In this document: positions 14,845-19,106 of the stretch, piece after piece | Layout of the letters: the number at the start of each line of letters is the position of its first letter | Numbering within the stretch: position 1 is the first letter of the stretch | Assembly: GCA_002254285.1 (NCBI GenBank) | Contig: NIUZ01000008.1 | Location: 1 to 19,106 of the forward strand | From: Bacteroidetes bacterium 4572_112 | Lineage (GTDB): Bacteria > Bacteroidota > Bacteroidia > Bacteroidales > UBA1556 | Length of the DNA stretch: 19,106 nucleotides | Direction of reading: 5' to 3' | Notes under the pieces: generated by a model | Databases searched by the model: none | What the model saw: only the letters and a program-made list of their open reading frames with translations | What the model was told of the DNA's origin: nothing | Position numbers and translations under genes: made by a program

Positions 14845-15393
14845 ATGGATACAAACGATAAAGGAGTAAGAAAAATAGTGGATATGATTACAGGCTTTGC
14901 CCGTAGCAATTCCTTATTTATGTTGGCCTATGGAACAGGTTGTGGAGATATTGAAATTCCACCAGCAATGACATCGCGCTACGATTGGGAGCGTTTTGGT
15001 TATCGTAAGATGGCAACACCTCGTCAGGCTGATGTTTTACTAATCTCAGGATACCTTGCTACTAAAACTCTTAAGAGAGTTATTCGCTCATACGAGCAAA
15101 TGCAAGAGCCTAAATATGTAGTTGCTTTTGGTAGTTGTACTATCAATGGTGGTATGTATTGGGATTCGTATAATACCATAAAAATGCTAGACCATTATAT
15201 CCCTGTTGATGTTTATATCAACGGATGTATGCCTCGTCCCGAAGCTGTAATGAGTGGACTTTTTGACCTGCAAGAGCAGATTAAGAAAGGTGAGGCCAAT
15301 GGAGCACAAAAATATCGCGAAAACCTTGAGTGGTACCGTGGTAATCAAAAGAAAGTAATCAAAAACTGGGTAATGCCAGAATATAATTGGTAA
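14845..15393 (+). CDS. mbxJ: NuoB-like iron-sulfur subunit (MbxJ position)
   Basis: A 182-residue cytosolic subunit homologous to NuoB and the small subunit of group 4 NiFe hydrogenases. It holds the proximal 4Fe-4S cluster next to the catalytic subunit. Three cluster cysteines are visible: Cys33 in GTGCGDIE, Cys98 in FGSCTINGG and Cys128 in INGCMPRPEA. The paired cysteines of NuoB (CC) or the CxxC of hydrogenases are reduced to one, with Gly34 and Asp35 following. A fourth ligand must come from elsewhere, Asp35 being a candidate. SRYDWERFG (44-52) is the conserved loop facing the membrane anchor. It starts 14 bases after mbxM and ends 6 bases before mbxK. Confidence 0.93.
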   Translation: MDTNDKGVRKIVDMITGFARSNSLFMLAYGTGCGDIEIPPAMTSRYDWERFGYRKMATPRQADVLLISGYLATKTLKRVIRSYEQMQEPKYVVAFGSCTINGGMYWDSYNTIKMLDHYIPVDVYINGCMPRPEAVMSGLFDLQEQIKKGEANGAQKYRENLEWYRGNQKKVIKNWVMPEYNW

Positions 15394-15399
15394 GATATT

Positions 15400-15990
15400 A
15401 TGACAACAGAAAATAATAACTTAGAAAGAGAAGAAGCTGTAGTAGTAGCGTTAAAAGCTACTTTTCCAGATTTGACAGCAAGGGTGAAGCGAATTCGCCG
15501 TGTTGAAGCTTCTGTTAGCAAGGCTCTAACGCCATCGGTATTGGTGCATGCTAAAAATGTTCTTGGATATAAAGCCCTATCGCATATTTCGTGTGTGGAT
15601 TGGATTGAGGATGAGCATTTCGAACTTGTTTATATTCTTTGGAATCCTGATGAGAAAATTCAGCTTTTGATAAAAACTCTTATCTCTCGCGAGAATGCTA
15701 CAATGGAGAATATTGATACCATCTGGCGTCAGGCAAATACCTATCAGCGCGAAATGCGTGAGATGTTCGGTATTGAATTTCCTGGTTTTGTTGGGGCTAA
15801 AGAATTCTTGCTAGAAGATTGGGATGATATGCCTCCAATGCGACGCGATTTTGATACTAAGGAGTTTGTGAAAGAAGCATTTTTCCTTCGTCCGGGTCGT
15901 GAAGATGCCAAGGATGTTAGAGATACTATTGCTAAGCGTAGCAAGGAAGAGATTCCTGAGTTCGCTAAGAAATATTCTAGAGAGAAATAA
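15400..15990 (+). CDS. mbxK: NuoC-like subunit (MbxK position; complex I 30 kDa family)
   Basis: A 196-residue cytosolic structural subunit of the 30 kDa family, which braces the NuoB- and NuoD-like subunits. It carries no cofactor. The NuoC core is visible as HISCVDWIEDEHFELVYIL (62-80), REMREMFGIEFPG (117-129, compare ERExxDLFGIxFxG) and LLEDWDDMPPMRRDF (137-151). The C-terminal 40 residues are charged and probably wrap neighbouring subunits. It is a separate gene and not fused to the NuoD-like protein, as in Mbh/Mbx complexes. A 27-base gap precedes mbxL. Confidence 0.92.
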   Translation: MTTENNNLEREEAVVVALKATFPDLTARVKRIRRVEASVSKALTPSVLVHAKNVLGYKALSHISCVDWIEDEHFELVYILWNPDEKIQLLIKTLISRENATMENIDTIWRQANTYQREMREMFGIEFPGFVGAKEFLLEDWDDMPPMRRDFDTKEFVKEAFFLRPGREDAKDVRDTIAKRSKEEIPEFAKKYSREK

Positions 15991-16017
15991 ATCCGTGATA
16001 CCTTATAATATTTAATT

Positions 16018-17127
16018 ATGATGAAGAGAGAAAAAGCAACAACGCTATATTTAGGACCTCAACACCCAGGTATCACCGGAAATATGATGGTGAAACTTAA
16101 AGTTGAAGGTGATACTATTGTAAATTCGACTACTCATGTAGGTTACCTACACCGAGGATTCGAGAAACTTATGGAGCGAAGAAATTGGCTACAGAGTTTT
16201 ACAATTGTTTGTCGTATTTGTGTACCAGAGCCAGATCCTAATGAGGAAAACTATGCTCGTGCTGTAGAAGAAATCGAAGGCCGTGAGGTGCCAGAGCGCG
16301 CTCAATGGATTCGTACTCTTGTACTTGAGCTTGCTCGTATTGGTACATATTTATTATGGTTTGCTGGTCAAAGTGGCTCGGCAGGTCTTTATACTATGGG
16401 TCAGTGGAGTATTGGCGATAGAGATTATGTTCTTGATCTTTTTGAGGAACTTACTGGTGGTCGTGTTTACCATATGTATATTTGGCCAGGTGGAGTTCGT
16501 AGAGATTTACCAGAGGGTTTCGAAGCTAAAGTGCTTCAAACTATGGATTATCTTGAGAAAAGACTTATACAGTATGATAAGCTAATGTTTGATAATACTA
16601 TCTTCCAAAAGCGTGCTATGGGTGTGGGTTGGATTGATCCTGAAAAAGCCATAGAATGGGGAGTAGTAGGAGCGCCATTACGTGCTGCTGGTATTGCTAG
16701 CGATGTTCGTAAGGACGATCCTTATGAGGTATATGATCAGCTTGATTTTGAAATGGGACATGCTACCACATCTGATGTATGGGGTAGAGCGCAGGTTCGT
16801 CGTTTCGAGTTGGAGCAGTCAATAAACCTTGTTCGTCAGATTATTGAAAAGATGCCTAAAGGTGAATATTATAACCGTATTCCAAACCCAATGAAGTGGG
16901 TTGTACCTGCTGGCGATGCTTATGTGAAAACTGAATCGGCTCGTGGTGAGTTTGGTTATTATGTGGTTAGCGACGGAACTAATAAGCCTCGCCGAGTTCA
17001 CATCAAAGGCCCTGCTTATGTACACGCAATGACTCTGTTGGAAGATATGCTTAAAGGAGCAAACGTATCTGATGTGTCGTTCATTATGAACAGCCTTGGA
17101 ACTTGCCCTCCAGAGATTGAAAGATAA
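16018..17127 (+). CDS. mbxL: NuoD/NiFe-hydrogenase large-subunit homologue lacking NiFe ligands (MbxL position)
   Basis: A 369-residue cytosolic catalytic subunit of the complex I 49 kDa / group 4 hydrogenase large-subunit family. Family blocks include LGPQHPG (12-18), THVGYLHRGFEKLME (39-53), NEENYARAVEEIEG (75-88) and GGVRRDLPEGF (158-168). In hydrogenases RICGIC and DPCxxC bind nickel and iron. Here the first reads CRICVPE (65-71), so the second cysteine is Glu71. The last reads GTCPPEIER (361-369), so the second cysteine is Glu366. The protein ends at the Arg after which a maturation protease would cut, leaving no removable tail. These features match Mbs/Mbx-type sulfur-linked subunits and argue against hydrogenase activity. 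Two ATGs (16018, 16021) could serve as start. Confidence 0.92.
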   Translation: MMKREKATTLYLGPQHPGITGNMMVKLKVEGDTIVNSTTHVGYLHRGFEKLMERRNWLQSFTIVCRICVPEPDPNEENYARAVEEIEGREVPERAQWIRTLVLELARIGTYLLWFAGQSGSAGLYTMGQWSIGDRDYVLDLFEELTGGRVYHMYIWPGGVRRDLPEGFEAKVLQTMDYLEKRLIQYDKLMFDNTIFQKRAMGVGWIDPEKAIEWGVVGAPLRAAGIASDVRKDDPYEVYDQLDFEMGHATTSDVWGRAQVRRFELEQSINLVRQIIEKMPKGEYYNRIPNPMKWVVPAGDAYVKTESARGEFGYYVVSDGTNKPRRVHIKGPAYVHAMTLLEDMLKGANVSDVSFIMNSLGTCPPEIER

Positions 17128-17202
17128 GAATATCATTTTACGACTTATGAGTGCTCGCACTTTGAGGTTGGAATTATTATAGAAGATTAAAGACAAAATA
17201 AT

Positions 17203-18990
17203 ATGGCATTTTTTGATATAAAAGGATTAGTCAACCCATTATCAACTCTAAAGCAGTTTGGTAATAAGCCTCACACAGTTGAATATCCTAAAAAACATAA
17301 AGAAACTGCAGCTCGCTATCGTGGTCTGCATTTCAACGATTTAGAAGCTTGTATTGGTTGTGGAAACTGTTCTACAATTTGTATGAACGAGGCTATTGAT
17401 ATGATTACCCTTGCTGATATTGAAGGCAAAGGTGGTGATAGCGGTTTGCGTCCTCGTGTGGATAATGGTCGTTGTTGCTGGTGTGCTCTTTGTGTGGAGG
17501 TTTGCCCTACAGGTTCGCTAAATCTTACCAAAGAATATAATTATGTAACTAAGGATGCTGATGCTTTCCTTTGGACTCCTGGAGTTGATAATCCTGAGGG
17601 AAAAGATAATCTTTCGTTTACTTCGGATACTAATACATCATTATCATTATTTAGCCGTGTGCCAATGCCAGAAATGGATGGTAAAGAGCGTGTTAAATCA
17701 TTTGCCGAAACAATGCTATATTATACCGAAGAGGCTGCTCGTGAGGAAGCTTCGCGTTGTATTTCTTGTAGTCTTTGTACAGAGGTTTGTCCTGATCATA
17801 TGCATATTCCTGAGTATATTAATGCCATTGCTCAGGGCGAAGATGAGGATGCTATCCGTATTATTTACGACAATAACCCACTTGGTGAAATGTGTGGTAA
17901 GGTTTGTACTAGACGTTGTGAGGACGTTTGTGCACTTGAGGTTAGAGGTGAGGCTGTTGCCATCCGTTGGCTGAAAGAGTACGCTGTTGGTCGTGCCTCA
18001 ACCGCCGAAATGCTTCAAGAGATTGTTAGCCCTGATATACAGGCTCCTAATGGTAAAAAAGTTGGTATTATAGGAGCTGGACCTGCTGGTCTTACTGCTG
18101 GATATTACCTTGCTCTTAAAGGTTTTGATGTTACCATTTATGAAGGTCATGAGTATGCTGGTGGTATGGTTATGTACGGTATTCCTAAATATCGCTTACC
18201 AATGGATAGTCTGAATAAGCAAATTGACTATATGAAGAATATAGGTGTTAAAATAGAGTTTAATACTTATGTTGGTAAAGATATTTCTTTTGAAAAAATA
18301 TATGAGGAAAATGATGCCATGTTTGTTGGTGTTGGATTCCAAAAGCCTTATGATATAGGTATTGATGGAGAGAAAGCCATAGGTGTTATTCCTGCAGTAA
18401 GTCTTCTGTTTGATGTAAATAATGGTTCTACTCCTGATGTTGGAAATAAAGTAGTTGTTATTGGTGGTGGTAATGTTGCCATTGATGGAGCTCGTGTTTC
18501 TAGAAGATTAGGTGCTGATGTTACTATCATGTATCGTCGTAGAGTAGCTGATATGCCTGCAGATTGGGAAGAGATTGAAGGAGCAGAGCACGAATCTGTA
18601 GAGATTATGCCTCAAACTATTCCTGTTGAAATTATTAGTGATGCTAATAATAGAGTTAAGGCTATTAAATATTTGAAAGCAGAAATGGTTTCTGATGGTA
18701 AAGGTGGTCGTCCACGTCCTGTGCCTATTGAAGGTAGCGAGACTATAATGGAATGTTCTACTGTAATTGGTGCTATCGGACAGGAAGCAGATTATGATTT
18801 TATTCCTGACGAATTCCGTAATAAGATGGAATTTAAATGGGGCAAAATGCTTGTAAACGATGATTTACAAACTGCAATACCTAAGATCTTTGCTGGTGGT
18901 GACGCTGTTAATAATACCGCTGATGCAATTAGCGCTATCGCTGATGGTTTCAATGCAGTGAAATCAATAGAGAAATTCTTGATGAAATAG
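17203..18990 (+). CDS. MbxN-NfnL fusion: NuoI-like ferredoxin domain joined to FAD/NAD(P)H oxidoreductase
   Basis: A 595-residue cytosolic fusion. Residues about 42-110 form a NuoI-like 8Fe ferredoxin domain with two 4Fe-4S motifs, Cys50/53/56/60 and Cys91/94/97/101 (Cys92 is extra). After a linker (about 115-165) comes a GltD/NfnL-type half. Cys186/189/192/196 and Cys231/235/239/243 form its iron-sulfur region. The FAD site is GAGPAG (291-296), the NAD(P)H site GGGNVAIDGAR (421-431), followed by Arg-rich MYRRR (443-447) favouring NADPH. GGDAVN (565-570) closes the FAD fold. The ferredoxin part should dock on the J/K/L subunits, so the flavin part can exchange electrons with NAD(P)H. No NfnS or GltB partner is present. 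The gene follows mbxL after 75 bases, the largest gap in the operon, and ends at a strong terminator. Confidence 0.92.
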   Translation: MAFFDIKGLVNPLSTLKQFGNKPHTVEYPKKHKETAARYRGLHFNDLEACIGCGNCSTICMNEAIDMITLADIEGKGGDSGLRPRVDNGRCCWCALCVEVCPTGSLNLTKEYNYVTKDADAFLWTPGVDNPEGKDNLSFTSDTNTSLSLFSRVPMPEMDGKERVKSFAETMLYYTEEAAREEASRCISCSLCTEVCPDHMHIPEYINAIAQGEDEDAIRIIYDNNPLGEMCGKVCTRRCEDVCALEVRGEAVAIRWLKEYAVGRASTAEMLQEIVSPDIQAPNGKKVGIIGAGPAGLTAGYYLALKGFDVTIYEGHEYAGGMVMYGIPKYRLPMDSLNKQIDYMKNIGVKIEFNTYVGKDISFEKIYEENDAMFVGVGFQKPYDIGIDGEKAIGVIPAVSLLFDVNNGSTPDVGNKVVVIGGGNVAIDGARVSRRLGADVTIMYRRRVADMPADWEEIEGAEHESVEIMPQTIPVEIISDANNRVKAIKYLKAEMVSDGKGGRPRPVPIEGSETIMECSTVIGAIGQEADYDFIPDEFRNKMEFKWGKMLVNDDLQTAIPKIFAGGDAVNNTADAISAIADGFNAVKSIEKFLMK

Positions 18991-19012
18991 ATTCTTTGAA
19001 TATATAATATAG

Positions 19013-19052
19013 AAAGTGCAAATCGTGTTTATTCATGGTTTGCACTTTTTTT
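19013..19052 (+). terminator. Intrinsic terminator of the mbx-type operon
   Basis: Perfect 10-base arms AAAGTGCAAA (19013-19022) and TTTGCACTTT (19039-19048) are extended inward by a T-G wobble and a C-G pair around a 12-base loop. A run of seven T begins in the second arm (19046-19052). It starts 22 bases after the stop codon of the last gene. This is a textbook rho-independent terminator and marks the operon end. Confidence 0.88.
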
Positions 19053-19106
19053 GTTATTGGGTATTGTAGTAGTTTAGATAATAATGTAATGTTTTAGAAT
19101 ATGCTC

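Noticed and set aside
16018..17127. Energy-converting NiFe hydrogenase (Mbh/Ech)
   Set aside because: Only one cysteine of each NiFe CxxC motif remains, there is no C-terminal extension to cleave, and no maturation genes are present in the window.
17555..17974. 139-residue frame overlapping the flavoprotein fusion gene
   Set aside because: It lies entirely inside a strongly supported gene in another frame, and its composition (many Cys, Leu, Val and Arg) is that of a shadow frame.
13913..18990. Reading the redox module as canonical complex I (Nuo)
   Set aside because: The NuoE, NuoF, NuoG, NuoA, NuoJ and quinone-type features are absent. The operon begins with Mrp subunits E, F and G and MbhD, and the NuoD- and NuoB-like proteins carry hydrogenase-lineage motifs.
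17203..18990. Glutamate synthase small subunit or electron-bifurcating NfnAB
   Set aside because: No GltB large subunit or NfnS-type gene is adjacent, and the N-terminus is a NuoI-like ferredoxin domain fitting the mbx operon's last position.

Overview
The window looks like a chromosomal segment from an AT-rich member of the Bacteroidota. Three things point there. A secreted nuclease-like protein carries a C-terminal type IX secretion sorting domain. Sites upstream of three transcription units match the Bacteroidota -7 box TAnnTTTG. The minus-strand cluster pairs a KdsC-like phosphatase with a DUF2520 protein, a pairing I associate with this phylum. No tRNA, rRNA, CRISPR array or transposase is visible.

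Left part (1-6104, minus strand): seven closely packed genes that probably form one transcription unit starting at gltX. In order of transcription they are glutamyl-tRNA synthetase, a small membrane PH-domain protein, a secreted endonuclease/exonuclease/phosphatase-family enzyme with a T9SS tag, a lipoprotein, an unrecognised cytoplasmic protein, a DUF2520 Rossmann protein, and a KdsC-like HAD phosphatase. Two tandem GGGCA-core hairpins lie beyond its 3' end.

Middle (6105-7980): a 0.7-kb divergent intergenic region holding a strong perfect inverted repeat and one very small possible membrane-peptide ORF. It is followed by a single SDR-family oxidoreductase gene with its own promoter and terminator-like hairpin. 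A 0.4-kb intergenic region with a second repeat-like element comes next.

Right part (7981-18990, plus strand): a 13-gene operon with a good Bacteroidota-type promoter at its start and a textbook intrinsic terminator at its end. It encodes a membrane-bound respiratory complex of the Mrp-Mbh/Mbs(Mbx) superfamily. The parts are an Mrp-antiporter-like module (MrpE, F, G, MbhD, MbhE-MrpB fusion, MrpC, MrpD), a second large antiporter-like subunit, the NuoH-like membrane anchor, and NuoB-, NuoC- and NuoD-like peripheral subunits. The last protein fuses a NuoI-like 8Fe ferredoxin domain to an NfnL/GltD-type FAD- and NAD(P)H-binding module. As I recall it, the order is that of the archaeal mbx operon (A B C D F G H H' M J K L N).

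The catalytic NuoD-like subunit lacks the second cysteine of both NiFe-binding CxxC motifs and has no cleavable C-terminal tail. It is therefore not expected to be a hydrogenase. The simplest reading is an ion-pumping complex that exchanges electrons between NAD(P)H (through the fused flavoprotein) and ferredoxin or a sulfur-type acceptor. The direction and the partner cannot be read from the sequence.
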